A DNA stretch of 64,000 bases from Treponema sp. OMZ 838. GTDB taxonomy: Bacteria > Spirochaetota > Spirochaetia > Treponematales > Treponemataceae. The position numbers and the translations under genes are program-made. The stretch spans positions 558,001-622,000 of the forward strand of contig NZ_CP009227.1 in the NCBI RefSeq assembly GCF_000775995.1, given 5' to 3'. Of this stretch, positions 17,984-27,957 are shown one piece after another (within the stretch, counting starts at the first letter, position 1; each line of letters starts with the position of its first letter). Below the pieces are notes generated by a model, which searched no databases, was not told the DNA's origin, and saw only the letters and a program-made list of their open reading frames with translations.

Positions 17984-18294
17984 GGTGTAACTCCTTATGT
18001 TGTGATATCCCTTACTTCAAACTATGAGTTTTGTTGCAAGGAGCTTACATATTAGAGAAAAAAATATATTAAAGCAAGCACTTTATAGCAAAAAATAATA
18101 AAACGCTTGCAAAAAGTACCGGAACTGCATAGAATACCGGAGTAACTTCAGCAGCCACAATAAGGCTGCCTCGTTATCCGTCGAGTTTCGGCAAAGCTGA
18201 AACATCGCTTATTAAACATGTGCGCTTTCCGCGCACTAATTCAACAGTTTCCAAAATGCACATTTTATTCAACTGTTGAATTTTAAGGAATGCT
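17984..18294. other. Intergenic region between pflB and serS
   Basis: Divergent regulatory space of 311 bases. It contains several hairpins: GCAGCC-acaata-AGGCTGC (18151-18169), GTTTCGGC-aaa-GCTGAAAC (18186-18203), GTGCGC-tttcc-GCGCAC (18221-18237) and CAACAG/CTGTTG arms (18242-18286). The GTTTCGGCAAAGCTGAAACATCGC segment is shared with the pflB-pflA spacer. No protein-coding gene is seen. Confidence 0.6.
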
Positions 18295-19569
18295 ATGCTT
18301 GACTATCGATTTATCAAAAATAATTTGGAAGCGGTTAAACAAAATATTATTAACCGCGCTATGCATGCCGATGCAGAGGCTGCCGTCCGCCTCTTTGACG
18401 AACGGACTGAGATGGTAACTGCGCTGCAAGGGTTACAGGCAAAACGGAATGAAAACTCTCTTGCAATGAAGAAAGCAAAGGATGCTGCAGAGCGTAACGC
18501 GCTTATCGAAACCGGTAAGGCGATTAAAGCTGAAATTGCGGCTGCAGAAACAGCATTAAAAGAAAAAGAAGCGGCACTTGATGCTGCAATGATGCAGATT
18601 CCGAACATGGCGCACCCTGATGCTCCTGTCGGCAAAGAAGATACGGAAAACTGCGAAGTAAAACAGGTTGGTACCGTTCCTCAGTTTGATTTTGAGCCGA
18701 AAGACCATGTCCAGCTTGCGGAAGCACTCGATTTAATCGACTTTGATGCCGCAACAAAGGTTTCCGGCGTAAAATTCTACTATCTTAAAAATGAAGCGGT
18801 ATTCCTGGAGCAAGCGCTGGTATTGTACGGTCTGAATATCCTTCGCAAACACGGCTTTACTCCGTTTATTACCCCGGATGTCGCAAAAGAAGAAATTCTC
18901 CGTGGTATCGGCTTTAATCCGCGCGGAAGCGAGTCAAATGTCTATACTATAGAAGATGAAGGCACCTGCCTTGTCGCCACGGCGGAAATTACCCTCGGCG
19001 GATATCACTCGGACGAAATACTTGAAAAAGCAAAGCTCCCGTTGATGTATTGCGGCCTTTCGCACTGCTTCCGGCGCGAAGCGGGAGCGGCAGGTCAGTT
19101 CTCTAAGGGACTGTACCGTGTGCATCAGTTCACCAAGTTGGAGATGTTCGTATACTGCACCCCCGAAGAATCCGATGCAATCCACGAAAAACTCCGCCTT
19201 ATCGAAGAGGAAATCTTCACCGGTTTAGGCATTGCGTTCCGCGTTGTCGATACCTGCACCGGCGACCTCGGTGCTCCCGCCTACCGTAAATGGGACCTGG
19301 AAGCATGGATGCCCGGACGCAACGGCGGGGAATGGGGAGAAGTTACCTCTACCTCGAACTGTACCGACTATCAGGCACGCCGCCTCAATGTACGGTTTAA
19401 AGACGATGACGGAAAAAATAAATACGTGCACATGCTGAACGGTACGGCAATTGCCGTATCCCGCGCGCTTGTCGCTATTATCGAAAACTACCAGCAGAAG
19501 GACGGCAGTATCAAAATCCCTGAAGCGCTGGTTCCCTATTGCGGTTTTGATGTCATCAAAAAGAGATAA
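18295..19569 (+). CDS. serS: Seryl-tRNA synthetase
   Basis: A 424-residue class II synthetase. The N-terminal coiled-coil arm (about 30-105) grips the long variable arm of tRNA-Ser. The core shows TAEITLGGYHSDEIL, CFRREAGAAGQFSKGLYRVHQF (motif 2) and NGTAIAVSRALVAIIENYQ (motif 3). AAGGA stands 8 bases before the ATG. Confidence 0.97.
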   Translation: MLDYRFIKNNLEAVKQNIINRAMHADAEAAVRLFDERTEMVTALQGLQAKRNENSLAMKKAKDAAERNALIETGKAIKAEIAAAETALKEKEAALDAAMMQIPNMAHPDAPVGKEDTENCEVKQVGTVPQFDFEPKDHVQLAEALDLIDFDAATKVSGVKFYYLKNEAVFLEQALVLYGLNILRKHGFTPFITPDVAKEEILRGIGFNPRGSESNVYTIEDEGTCLVATAEITLGGYHSDEILEKAKLPLMYCGLSHCFRREAGAAGQFSKGLYRVHQFTKLEMFVYCTPEESDAIHEKLRLIEEEIFTGLGIAFRVVDTCTGDLGAPAYRKWDLEAWMPGRNGGEWGEVTSTSNCTDYQARRLNVRFKDDDGKNKYVHMLNGTAIAVSRALVAIIENYQQKDGSIKIPEALVPYCGFDVIKKR

Positions 19570-19587
19570 GGCTGTCAAAAATAATGC

Positions 19588-19616
19588 TTGCATAACCCTG
19601 TAAATATTTATATAAT
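19588..19616 (+). promoter_or_regulatory. Promoter of secG
   Basis: TTGCAT (19588-19593), a 17-base spacer and TATAAT (19611-19616). It lies directly after the serS stop. Confidence 0.75.
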
Positions 19617-19648
19617 AGAGGGCAATTTACTAAATTTCTGGAGTATTT

Positions 19649-20047
19649 ATGAGCGGAGTAAGTATCGCGTTATTGGTATTTTTCATTATAGTTGCATTTT
19701 TGATTGTCGGACTGGTATTATTACAGAATGAAGAAGGCGACAGCTTAGGTGGCCTTTTTTCAGGCGGATCGAATTCGGCGTTTGGTTCGCGTTCCGGTAA
19801 CGTACTGACAAGAGCAACCTATACACTGATAACGCTCTTTTTTGTTGTTACGTTTTTCCTTGCATGGCTGAATAAAAGCCCCGGTGACTCCGGTTTGCAG
19901 CAGGATGCTCAAATTCAGCAAGCGGAAACGGCAACCGAATGGTGGAAAGAGACATCATCCGATGCTAATGGAGCCGGCAATACGGAGAATACCGAAACGG
20001 CGCCTCAATCTTCCGAGGAAACTGCTGCCGAAAATACATCTCATTAA
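19649..20047 (+). CDS. secG: Preprotein translocase subunit SecG
   Basis: A 132-residue protein with two membrane segments (about 5-25 and 55-75) separated by the SecG loop VLLQNEEGDSLGGLFSGGSNSAFGSR. A Gln/Glu/Thr-rich hydrophilic tail of about 55 residues follows, longer than in most SecG proteins. SecG aids protein export through SecYE. GGAG precedes the ATG. Confidence 0.93.
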   Translation: MSGVSIALLVFFIIVAFLIVGLVLLQNEEGDSLGGLFSGGSNSAFGSRSGNVLTRATYTLITLFFVVTFFLAWLNKSPGDSGLQQDAQIQQAETATEWWKETSSDANGAGNTENTETAPQSSEETAAENTSH

Positions 20048-20169
20048 GCAGTACCCTCGTATTTAATAACTGTTGCTTGAAATATGCATTCAAATAAGTT
20101 GCAGCGAGATGAATATATCGCTATTTCATTCTAGGATTATTCCTCTATAGAAGGGGTGTACGAGCAGGC

Positions 20170-23100
20170 ATGAAATATTTTATTACATTCGTTAGCATAC
20201 TTTTTTTAATGGCCGGTCTGGTATTTTGTACGGATTTAACACCGCTCTCATTTTATACCGAACCGGCTTTATTCCCCTTTAATGCAGTAGTAGGTATTGT
20301 AGAAGACAGTCATGAGTGTCTGTACTTTGCTACCCATTCGGGACTCATTAAATATAACGGAATTACCACCCAAAAATATGAGCATCTCCCTTTTGATAAT
20401 ACGACCATGCGTTCAAGTCAGATTCAAACCATGTATATGGACACTGATGATGTGCTGTGGCTCGGTACCTATAACGGATTAGAGCGTTTCGATATCAAAA
20501 GCGGCACGATCAATCATTTTCCTGTCAGCGATGATGTGATTACAGCGATTTTCCGCGATTCAAAACGGCACCTATGGGTAGGAACGATCAATGGATTATA
20601 CTTTTGCCGTGACGGAAGCTGTAAAAACTTTATTCCTTTTAATAACCATCAATATAATTCTTTTATCGGGAACAATACCATCAGATCAATCAGCGAAGAT
20701 TCCCGCGGCATCATCTACGCCTCAACGTATGACGGGGTATGGCAATACAATGAATCGGAAGGGTCTTTTGAACCGTGCAGTCTTATACCTGAAGGATGCC
20801 CCGGAAAAAACGGTGTTGTATACCACTTCATAGAAGATACCAACGGCGTATACTGGCTTTCCGTCTGGGGTGTAGGGCTTGTCCGTATTACGCCCGGCAA
20901 AAACAGTTATGAAGTATATTCGCTGCCGGATGCACGGATATATACGCTCTATAATAATTTTATCACCAATGAGTACATTGCCGCAGGAACGTGGGGCGGC
21001 GGTATATACATCATCAATAAAAGAACAAAGGAAGTCATTCCATATAAAGCCAATCCGAATATGGTGGGGTCTTTAACCAATAATGTCATATATTCATTCT
21101 TTATCAATAAATATAATATGTTGTTTGTCGGAACGGCGGATGCGCTAAACATAGCAGATTTAAGCCGCCAGTCGGGCGACATCGCAGTACCGCTCTATAC
21201 CGAAACTGCCGGAAACAACAAGAAATTATCGCATCTTGATGACACTATTGCCTGTTTAGCCTCCAGTGATAACTGCATTTGGGCGGCTTCAAATAATATC
21301 CTTGTACGCTATAACTTTAATGAGCGTGAGCCGGAAGAGTTTCCGGTCACAATGGGGAAAAATGAGGTGAACGGCGCGATCATTTATTCCATCAGCGTTG
21401 TAAACGATACGAAAGCCTGGATCGGTACCAACAAAGGTTTATTTTTCTTTGATTCAACTACTGCTTCATTTACGCCTATTTCATTATATAACAACAGAAT
21501 ATCCGATACCTCAAGTTTTTTAGTACACTCTCTCTATCAAGATTCAGATGATACTCTCTGGATAGGCACGTATGGTGCAGGTCTTATCCATTTTTCCCCA
21601 GAAAACGGTATTCTAGAGCAGTATCGTCATTCCGATGCCCCGCGCTCGTTAAGTAACGACATTGTCTTTTTTATCAATCGGGACAGCCGCGGTACACTGT
21701 GGATTGGAACAAATAAAGGCTTATGCCGGTACATTCCCGAAACAGAGGATTTTACTTCATATTTATATAATGTAAATAAACCGACGGGAATTTCCTCCAA
21801 CCGTGTCGATTCTTTTTGCGAAGATTTGGAGGGGACACTATGGTTTGGTACAAACGATGGCGGTATCTGCCGCTTTGACCCCAAAACAGAACTCTTCCAT
21901 ACCTATACAAAGGATGTCGGCCTCTCCTCCAATCAGATCATCGGCATAACCGATGCGGATGACGGCTTTTTATGGATAGCGGGACTCAAATATTTAAATT
22001 TATTCGATATAGCACACGAAACAGCCCAAGCATATAATATCGCCAACATACGCCAATATGGTTATTTTTCCTGCCCCCCTATCGCTTTAAAAAATAAAGG
22101 ATTATTTTTCTTTGGTACCGATAAGGGAATATTAAAGATATCTCAAGAAAAGCTCTATGCCTTCCGGCTTCAATTTGTACCTATTAAAATACGGGCACTT
22201 ACCGCAGACGGACAACCGGTTAATCTTTATACAAAAAAACAGCCGCTCACATTCGACTACAAAACCAATGATATTAAAATTTCATTTGCAGCGCCCTACT
22301 CTTCCCGGCACAAAAAGCCGGTTTACGCATATAAATTAACCGGTATTGATAAAGACTGGATCGTTTCATCAGACCGAAACTATGTACGATATACACACTT
22401 ACCACCCGGATCGTATACGTTCTCAGTAAAAAATGCAGCCGAGGGGAAGAATATCGTACACGACAGTATCTCGTTCACGATACGGCAAAGTTTCCTTATC
22501 TCCCCCGTTATGATTTGGTTTTATATCGTAGTAGTCTCGATTATGGTTTTCTTAGCCTACAAAATCCATAAGCTCTATTGGTTGCAGCGGTATGCAGATC
22601 TGCTTGAAGAAAAACAGCTGGTATTGATACAAGACAACTTTACTCTTAAAGAGCTTTCCCTGCTCGATCACTTAACCGGAATAGGCAACCGTCGGTATAT
22701 CGATATGCTCGGCTTAAAAATATGGCAAATGGCGATGGAGCATAAGACATCGATAGCAGTCATGATGTTCGATATCGACTTCTTTAAAAATTATAACGAC
22801 CGCTTCGGTCATCAGGCAGGTGATGAACTGCTGCATTTAATCGGCGCTGATTTAAAAAAGCGCATTAGAACGGAAACAGACTTAATAGGTCGATACGGCG
22901 GTGAAGAATTTTTGATTGTAATGTATAATTTGCTTCCCGAAAAAGCGATGCATATTGCGGAAGGAATCCGAAAAACGATAGCAACAATGCATGAGCGGCA
23001 CGCTAAAGAGATGGTAGGAGAAGCAACTATCAGTATCGGAGTTTTTGCAGGAGAACCTACCGAAAAAGACACCTTTGAACACATGATCCATAAAGCGGAC

Positions 23101-23187
23101 TGTGCGCTCTACCGTGCAAAACAGACCGGAAGAAATAAAGTGGTATTTTACGACACAACAATGGAACAGCTAATCAGCTGTAACTAA
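20170..23187 (+). CDS. Membrane beta-propeller sensor diguanylate cyclase
   Basis: A 1005-residue sensor in order: signal sequence, about 13-14 two-component-propeller repeats of the LWIGTxxGL type (about 35-660, enough for two seven-bladed propellers), a Y_Y_Y domain (about 700-770), one transmembrane segment (about 778-798), a short coiled coil and a GGDEF domain (about 835-1000). The active site is RYGGEEF (about 910), so it should make cyclic di-GMP. The product-inhibition site is TETD instead of RxxD. The periplasmic part probably senses an extracellular ligand, as in hybrid two-component systems, but here drives a cyclase directly. Confidence 0.93.
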   Translation: MKYFITFVSILFLMAGLVFCTDLTPLSFYTEPALFPFNAVVGIVEDSHECLYFATHSGLIKYNGITTQKYEHLPFDNTTMRSSQIQTMYMDTDDVLWLGTYNGLERFDIKSGTINHFPVSDDVITAIFRDSKRHLWVGTINGLYFCRDGSCKNFIPFNNHQYNSFIGNNTIRSISEDSRGIIYASTYDGVWQYNESEGSFEPCSLIPEGCPGKNGVVYHFIEDTNGVYWLSVWGVGLVRITPGKNSYEVYSLPDARIYTLYNNFITNEYIAAGTWGGGIYIINKRTKEVIPYKANPNMVGSLTNNVIYSFFINKYNMLFVGTADALNIADLSRQSGDIAVPLYTETAGNNKKLSHLDDTIACLASSDNCIWAASNNILVRYNFNEREPEEFPVTMGKNEVNGAIIYSISVVNDTKAWIGTNKGLFFFDSTTASFTPISLYNNRISDTSSFLVHSLYQDSDDTLWIGTYGAGLIHFSPENGILEQYRHSDAPRSLSNDIVFFINRDSRGTLWIGTNKGLCRYIPETEDFTSYLYNVNKPTGISSNRVDSFCEDLEGTLWFGTNDGGICRFDPKTELFHTYTKDVGLSSNQIIGITDADDGFLWIAGLKYLNLFDIAHETAQAYNIANIRQYGYFSCPPIALKNKGLFFFGTDKGILKISQEKLYAFRLQFVPIKIRALTADGQPVNLYTKKQPLTFDYKTNDIKISFAAPYSSRHKKPVYAYKLTGIDKDWIVSSDRNYVRYTHLPPGSYTFSVKNAAEGKNIVHDSISFTIRQSFLISPVMIWFYIVVVSIMVFLAYKIHKLYWLQRYADLLEEKQLVLIQDNFTLKELSLLDHLTGIGNRRYIDMLGLKIWQMAMEHKTSIAVMMFDIDFFKNYNDRFGHQAGDELLHLIGADLKKRIRTETDLIGRYGGEEFLIVMYNLLPEKAMHIAEGIRKTIATMHERHAKEMVGEATISIGVFAGEPTEKDTFEHMIHKADCALYRAKQTGRNKVVFYDTTMEQLISCN

Positions 23188-23248
23188 TGTACCGGTTAAT
23201 TTTAAAATAGATTTATCGGCACTTCTCAATAGTAACAAGGAGCAGCGC

Positions 23249-25312
23249 GTGCTTAACACTATGCGAAATATCGGCATTATGGCGCATATCGATGCCGGAA
23301 AAACAACAACAACCGAACGTATTCTTTTTTATACCGGAAAAATTCACCGTATCGGAGAAATTGATGACGGAGCGGCGGCAATGGACTGGATGCAGCAGGA
23401 ACAAGATCGGGGTATCACCATTCAAAGTGCTGCAACGACAACCTATTGGCGTGATCATCAAATCAATATTATCGACACACCCGGACACGTTGACTTTACC
23501 GCCGAGGTAGAACGCTCACTGCGCGTACTCGACGGCGCGGTTGCCGTACTCTGTGCGGTAGGCTGGGTGCAACCGCAGACGGAAACGGTGTGGCGGCAGG
23601 CGGATCACTACCACGTACCGCGCATCTGTTTTGTAAACAAGATGGATAGAATCGGCGCCGATTTTTTTGCGGCGATGGAGGATGTCAAAGAGAAATTCGG
23701 CTGCACGGTAATGCCGCTTGAAATTCCCATCGGCAGTGCAGAAAGTTTTGAAGGCGTTATCGACCTTATAACAATGGAAGAAATCCGCTGGGATGCGGAA
23801 ACCGAAGGGGAAAAATTCACCCGCAGCCCGCTTTCCGACCAATACCGTGCGGAGGCGGAAAAATACCGCGAAAAAATGCTGGATGTTGTTTCCGCCTACT
23901 CCGATACGGTAACGGAGTTGATGCTTGAAGGAGAACCCATTCCGGCAGACTTGATTAAAAAAGAAATCCGTACCGCGGTACTCAAACGGCAGTATATTCC
24001 GTTTTTGTGCGGATCTTCACGGCGCAATACCGGTATTCAGCCGCTCATCGATGCTATCGTAGACTATCTCCCTGCTCCCGATGAAGTTGCACCTGCCGAA
24101 GGAATTCAGCTGAAAAAAGAAACGCCTGTTTCCGTTCCCTGCAAAAGCGACGGCGTGCCGCTCGGCTTGGTCTTTAAGATTCAATATGACCGAGAAGCGG
24201 GCGCGCTCTGTTATGTCCGCATGTATTCGGGAAAAATAAAGGCAGGCGATCAGGTATATAATGTTGGCAAGAAAAAACGTGAGCGGATCGGCCGTATCCT
24301 GCGGATGCACTCCAATAAGTCCGAACCGATGGACAGCGTGGAAGCGGGCGATATTGCCGTATTTGTCGGGCTCAAATTGGCACAAACGGGCGACACACTC
24401 GGCAGTGAGGGAATGCCGATACTCCTTGAATCCATGCAGTTCCCCGAACCGGTTATCTCCGTAGCAATCGAACCGAAAAGTCTTTCGGAAAGTGATAAAC
24501 TCAAAGAAACACTCGCGATTCTATCACGGGAAGATCCTACCTTTATAAGCCGTGAGGATGCGGAAACGGGACAGCTCATTATCTCAGGTATGGGCGAGCT
24601 GCATTTGGATGTTCTTACAACCCGTATGCTGCAGGATTTTAAGGTGGAAGCCCGTATCGGCAAGCCGCAGGTAACCTACCGCGAATCCGTTACACAAACG
24701 GTAGAACACACCGAGCGGTTCAGCAAGGTGCTCGCCGGCAAAGAACAGACAGCACAGCTCACACTCCGTATCGAACCGCTTGAACGAGGTTCGGGAAACA
24801 GCTTTAAGAACACGGTTAAGGTTTCTACGGGAGGCACTCCGCAGGCGCATTCCCTGCCTGAAGATATTGTCGAGGCGGTGGAACACGCGATTCGCGGCGC
24901 CTTTAATTCGGGTATTCAATACGGCTATCCGTGCGTAGACATCGGCGTAACCCTCATCGATGCCCAATACGACGAGCTGACTGCGACAACCTTCGCGTTT
25001 GAAGCCGCCGCTGCGATGGGCTTTGACGAGGCGTGCCAAAAAGCCGCCCCCGAACTGCTTGAGCCGGTAATGAATGTCGATATCCTCTGTCCTAAGGAAT
25101 TTGTCGGAGATGCGATGAGTCAGATGACGCAGCGCGGCGGCATGGTACTCGGCATGGATTCAAAGCCGAATATCGATGTTGTTCATGCACAAGCGCCGAT
25201 GGCGAAACTCTTCGGCTTTTCCACCGATTTACGTTCCGTTACGCAGGGCCGCGCCTCTTTTACGATGAGCTTTAGCCATTTTGAAATTAAAAAAGGCGGT
25301 CTCGGCAGCTAA
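23249..25312 (+). CDS. fusA: Elongation factor G paralogue (spirochaete type)
   Basis: A 687-residue translational GTPase with AHIDAGKTTTTE (P-loop), RGITIQSA (switch I), DTPGHVDF (switch II) and NKMDRIGADF, followed by the EF-G domains II-V. GTG at 23249 is preceded by AAGGAG; ATG 23261 is an alternative. Spirochaetes carry two EF-G proteins, and in Borrelia one drives translocation and the other ribosome recycling. Which paralogue this is cannot be decided here. It is not linked to rpsL-rpsG-tuf genes, which suggests the secondary copy. Confidence 0.9.
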   Translation: MLNTMRNIGIMAHIDAGKTTTTERILFYTGKIHRIGEIDDGAAAMDWMQQEQDRGITIQSAATTTYWRDHQINIIDTPGHVDFTAEVERSLRVLDGAVAVLCAVGWVQPQTETVWRQADHYHVPRICFVNKMDRIGADFFAAMEDVKEKFGCTVMPLEIPIGSAESFEGVIDLITMEEIRWDAETEGEKFTRSPLSDQYRAEAEKYREKMLDVVSAYSDTVTELMLEGEPIPADLIKKEIRTAVLKRQYIPFLCGSSRRNTGIQPLIDAIVDYLPAPDEVAPAEGIQLKKETPVSVPCKSDGVPLGLVFKIQYDREAGALCYVRMYSGKIKAGDQVYNVGKKKRERIGRILRMHSNKSEPMDSVEAGDIAVFVGLKLAQTGDTLGSEGMPILLESMQFPEPVISVAIEPKSLSESDKLKETLAILSREDPTFISREDAETGQLIISGMGELHLDVLTTRMLQDFKVEARIGKPQVTYRESVTQTVEHTERFSKVLAGKEQTAQLTLRIEPLERGSGNSFKNTVKVSTGGTPQAHSLPEDIVEAVEHAIRGAFNSGIQYGYPCVDIGVTLIDAQYDELTATTFAFEAAAAMGFDEACQKAAPELLEPVMNVDILCPKEFVGDAMSQMTQRGGMVLGMDSKPNIDVVHAQAPMAKLFGFSTDLRSVTQGRASFTMSFSHFEIKKGGLGS

Positions 25313-25328
25313 TCGCATAGCCGGTAAG

Positions 25329-26408
25329 TTAACCGGCAAAACAGGTGCCGACATCCCACGCGGCACGAATCATCGGGTGGTCTTCCGGTACTTTTTTAAC
25401 CTTATCGGCGACCTTACTGAGCGGTACGGCAGTGATAACACCCTGTTGCAGAGCTGTCATAACCCCGTATCGTTCCTCCGCGGCGAACTCGGCAGCAGCA
25501 GCGCCGAAGCGCGTCGCCAATATACGGTCATAACCTGAAGGAGTACCGCCGCGCTGTAAATAGCCGAGCACCGTCACCCGTGCATCGGCGCCGGTAGCCG
25601 CTTCTATCTCCCCTGCAACCCGATAGCCGATTGAACCGACCATAGATTTACGCGCTTCCTTTAAAGCTTTTTTGTTCATATCCTTTTCGCTAAACGATAC
25701 GGCGCCTTCAGCGACTGCAACAACTGAAAAGTTTTTTCCTTTTCTACGGCGTTCCTGTAAGTGCTCGGCTATTGCTTCAATCCGATAGGGGATTTCCGGG
25801 ATGATAATGACATCGCTGCCGCCGGCAATACCCGCGTAGAGCGCAAGCCATCCCGCCTTATGCCCCATAATTTCTATCACCATAATACGGTTATGACTTG
25901 CCGCCGTCGTATGCAGCCGGTCGATCGCATCCGTTGCAATATCAAGCGCGGTGTGGAAGCCGAAGCTCATATCATTATGCACAATATCGTTGTCGATGGT
26001 TTTCGGAATACCGATGATGTTCAGCCCTTCATCTACGAGCATATCGGCAGTAGTCTGCGACCCATTACCGCCAAGAACGGCAAGACAGTCTAAACGTAAG
26101 TCTTTGTAGTTTTTTTTGATACAGTCCACCGCCCCGCTGCCGTCCGCATTACGCCAGCCGCGGTCTTTAAACGGTTTTTCACGGGAAGCACCCAAGATCG
26201 TCCCCCCGCGCGCGAGGATGCCGGAAAGATCTTGCTCCGTCAATATATGGTACTTATTTTCGATGAGTCCGCGGTATCCTTGCTCAATACCGACCACTTC
26301 CATTCCGTAACGGTTCATCGCTGTCCGAGCTAAAGCTCTGATAGCAGCGTTTAATCCGGGAGCATCGCCCCCCGATGTTAAAATGCCGAGGCGTTTATGT
26401 GTAGTCAT
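25329..26408 (-). CDS. pfkA: 6-phosphofructokinase
   Basis: A 359-residue phosphofructokinase of the PfkA superfamily with ILTSGGDAPGLNAAIRA, PKTIDNDI, EIMGHKAGWLALYAGIAGG and LGYLQRGGTPS. The phosphoryl-donor loop is GGNGS. The Gly in the third position is typical of ATP-dependent enzymes, whereas PPi enzymes have Asp there. The Asp normally before that Gly is replaced by Asn, and Lys in PKTIDND is common in PPi and mixed clades. ATP use is likely but not certain. Its 3' end converges on fusA. Confidence 0.93.
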   Translation of the reverse strand: MTTHKRLGILTSGGDAPGLNAAIRALARTAMNRYGMEVVGIEQGYRGLIENKYHILTEQDLSGILARGGTILGASREKPFKDRGWRNADGSGAVDCIKKNYKDLRLDCLAVLGGNGSQTTADMLVDEGLNIIGIPKTIDNDIVHNDMSFGFHTALDIATDAIDRLHTTAASHNRIMVIEIMGHKAGWLALYAGIAGGSDVIIIPEIPYRIEAIAEHLQERRRKGKNFSVVAVAEGAVSFSEKDMNKKALKEARKSMVGSIGYRVAGEIEAATGADARVTVLGYLQRGGTPSGYDRILATRFGAAAAEFAAEERYGVMTALQQGVITAVPLSKVADKVKKVPEDHPMIRAAWDVGTCFAG

Positions 26409-26456
26409 ATAAAGAGAATACCCTGCTTTCCCCGCTTATGCAAGCGAAAAAATCCG

Positions 26457-26545
26457 GGCAAACGCATCAGATTGTTTTTTAACAGCCCCGCAGAATAATT
26501 GGGGCTGCTCAACCTTTCCTTTTGAAAACAGGCGGTGTGGAATTA
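26457..26545 (+). repeat. Truncated chimeric repeat (family A and B parts)
   Basis: GGCAAACGCATCAGATTG and GCCCCGCAGAATAATTGGGGC are the outer and middle left parts of family A. The sequence then switches to AACCTTTCCTTTTGAAAACAGGCGGTGT, seen at a family A/B junction near 39.3 kb. No right outer arm is found. Confidence 0.6.
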
Positions 26546-26565
26546 CACTGGTAACAAACGGAAAG

Positions 26566-26581
26566 TTTCAGTATACTGAAA
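26566..26581. promoter_or_regulatory. Perfect 16-base palindrome over the hisS -10 box
   Basis: TTTCAGTATACTGAAA reads the same on both strands and includes TATACT (26572-26577) as the likely -10 box. The hisS ATG is 7 bases after this box, so the mRNA is probably leaderless and the palindrome is well placed for a dimeric repressor. The -35 box is weak (TGGTAA at 26549). Confidence 0.5.
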
Positions 26582-26583
26582 AA

Positions 26584-27957
26584 ATGAGTGAATTGATACA
26601 ACCGAAAGTTCTTAAAGGGTTTAGAGATTTTTTGCCGCGCGATGAAATACGGCGGGCTCTTTTAATCGAAACCGTTACTAATGTATTTAGAAATGCAGGG
26701 TTTGTGCCCATCGACACCCCTGCTTTGGAATATTCCGAAGTGCTATTGCGCAAAAGCAATGGGGAAACCGAAAAGCAAGTATTCCGTTTTAACGATAACG
26801 GCGGCCGGGACATTGCGCTTCGTTTTGACCTGACCGTTCCCTTTGCCCGCTTTATTGCGGAGCACTACAGCGAATTATATTTTCCGTTTAAGCGATATCA
26901 TATTGCAAAAGTCTGGCGCGGCGAAAAACCGCAGGCGGGGCGTTACCGCGAATTTATTCAATGTGATTTTGACAGCGTCGGTTCGGACTGTGCCTATACC
27001 GATTTTGAGATCCTAAAAGTTATGTATAGTGCTCTCAAAGCGCTCGGCGTTACAAACTTCCGTATTCATATTTCGCACCGCGGCATATTCAATCGGTTTT
27101 TGGACAGGCTGGATCTAAAGGATAAAAGCGAAGACATTCTCCGCATTGTCGATAAATTGGCAAAAATCGGCAAAGAGGAGGTAATCGAACAACTCGCGGA
27201 AATTGCCGGAGCTGAAAAGGCTGAAAAAATCGTGCAATACAGCAGCGGCCTTTCAGCAGGCAGCGATTTTGAAACAATCCTTGCGCACATAGAAGCGCTT
27301 GCAGGAGGCGCCGCCCCCGATACTGGCCGGTTGCGGGACGTATATCAGCTCCTATACGACGCAGGTATCGCGGACAGCTTCATACTTGACCCCTCCATTA
27401 CACGCGGTCTTGACTACTACACCGGCATTGTGTACGAAACCTTTTTAACCGACCTTCCGCAGCTCGGCTCGGTTTGTTCCGGCGGCCGCTACGACAATTT
27501 AACGGGACTCTACATGAAGGATACGGTGAGCGGGGTCGGCGCTTCGATCGGACTTGACCGTCTCCTCGCAGGATTGGAGCAGCTCGGTATCGGATCCAAA
27601 GAGGCCGGTTTTATCGACGCAATCGTATTTTACGAGAAAGGTAACGCCATCCGCCTGAACAGTGCAGCGGCGACTTATCTGGAACAATGCGGCTGCCGTG
27701 TAGAAGTATTCCCCGAACCTAAGAAGATACAGCAGCAGTACGGCTATGCCGAAAAGAAAGGCATCGACTGGGGGCTTTTTATCGAGCCGCTGCCGGAAGG
27801 TTCCGATAGCAACAGCGAACCGAACAATCTCTCCGTTTCTCCGGCATCGCAGAACTGTGCCGAAATGTCGGTGCGCCTTAAACACCTGCCGACCCGGACG
27901 GAAACCACCCTATTATTAAAAGATGTTCCGGCAGCTCTGAAAGGCGGTAAACAATGA
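26584..27957 (+). CDS. hisS: Histidyl-tRNA synthetase
   Basis: A 457-residue class II synthetase showing LRFDLTVPFARFIAEHY, GRYREFIQCDFDSVG (motif 2) and the HisA motif RGLDYYTGIVYET, with GGRYDNL and a C-terminal anticodon-binding region. The stop overlaps the start of the cmk-rpsA fusion by four bases (ATGA), implying translational coupling. No ribosome-binding site; probably leaderless. Confidence 0.96.
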   Translation: MSELIQPKVLKGFRDFLPRDEIRRALLIETVTNVFRNAGFVPIDTPALEYSEVLLRKSNGETEKQVFRFNDNGGRDIALRFDLTVPFARFIAEHYSELYFPFKRYHIAKVWRGEKPQAGRYREFIQCDFDSVGSDCAYTDFEILKVMYSALKALGVTNFRIHISHRGIFNRFLDRLDLKDKSEDILRIVDKLAKIGKEEVIEQLAEIAGAEKAEKIVQYSSGLSAGSDFETILAHIEALAGGAAPDTGRLRDVYQLLYDAGIADSFILDPSITRGLDYYTGIVYETFLTDLPQLGSVCSGGRYDNLTGLYMKDTVSGVGASIGLDRLLAGLEQLGIGSKEAGFIDAIVFYEKGNAIRLNSAAATYLEQCGCRVEVFPEPKKIQQQYGYAEKKGIDWGLFIEPLPEGSDSNSEPNNLSVSPASQNCAEMSVRLKHLPTRTETTLLLKDVPAALKGGKQ

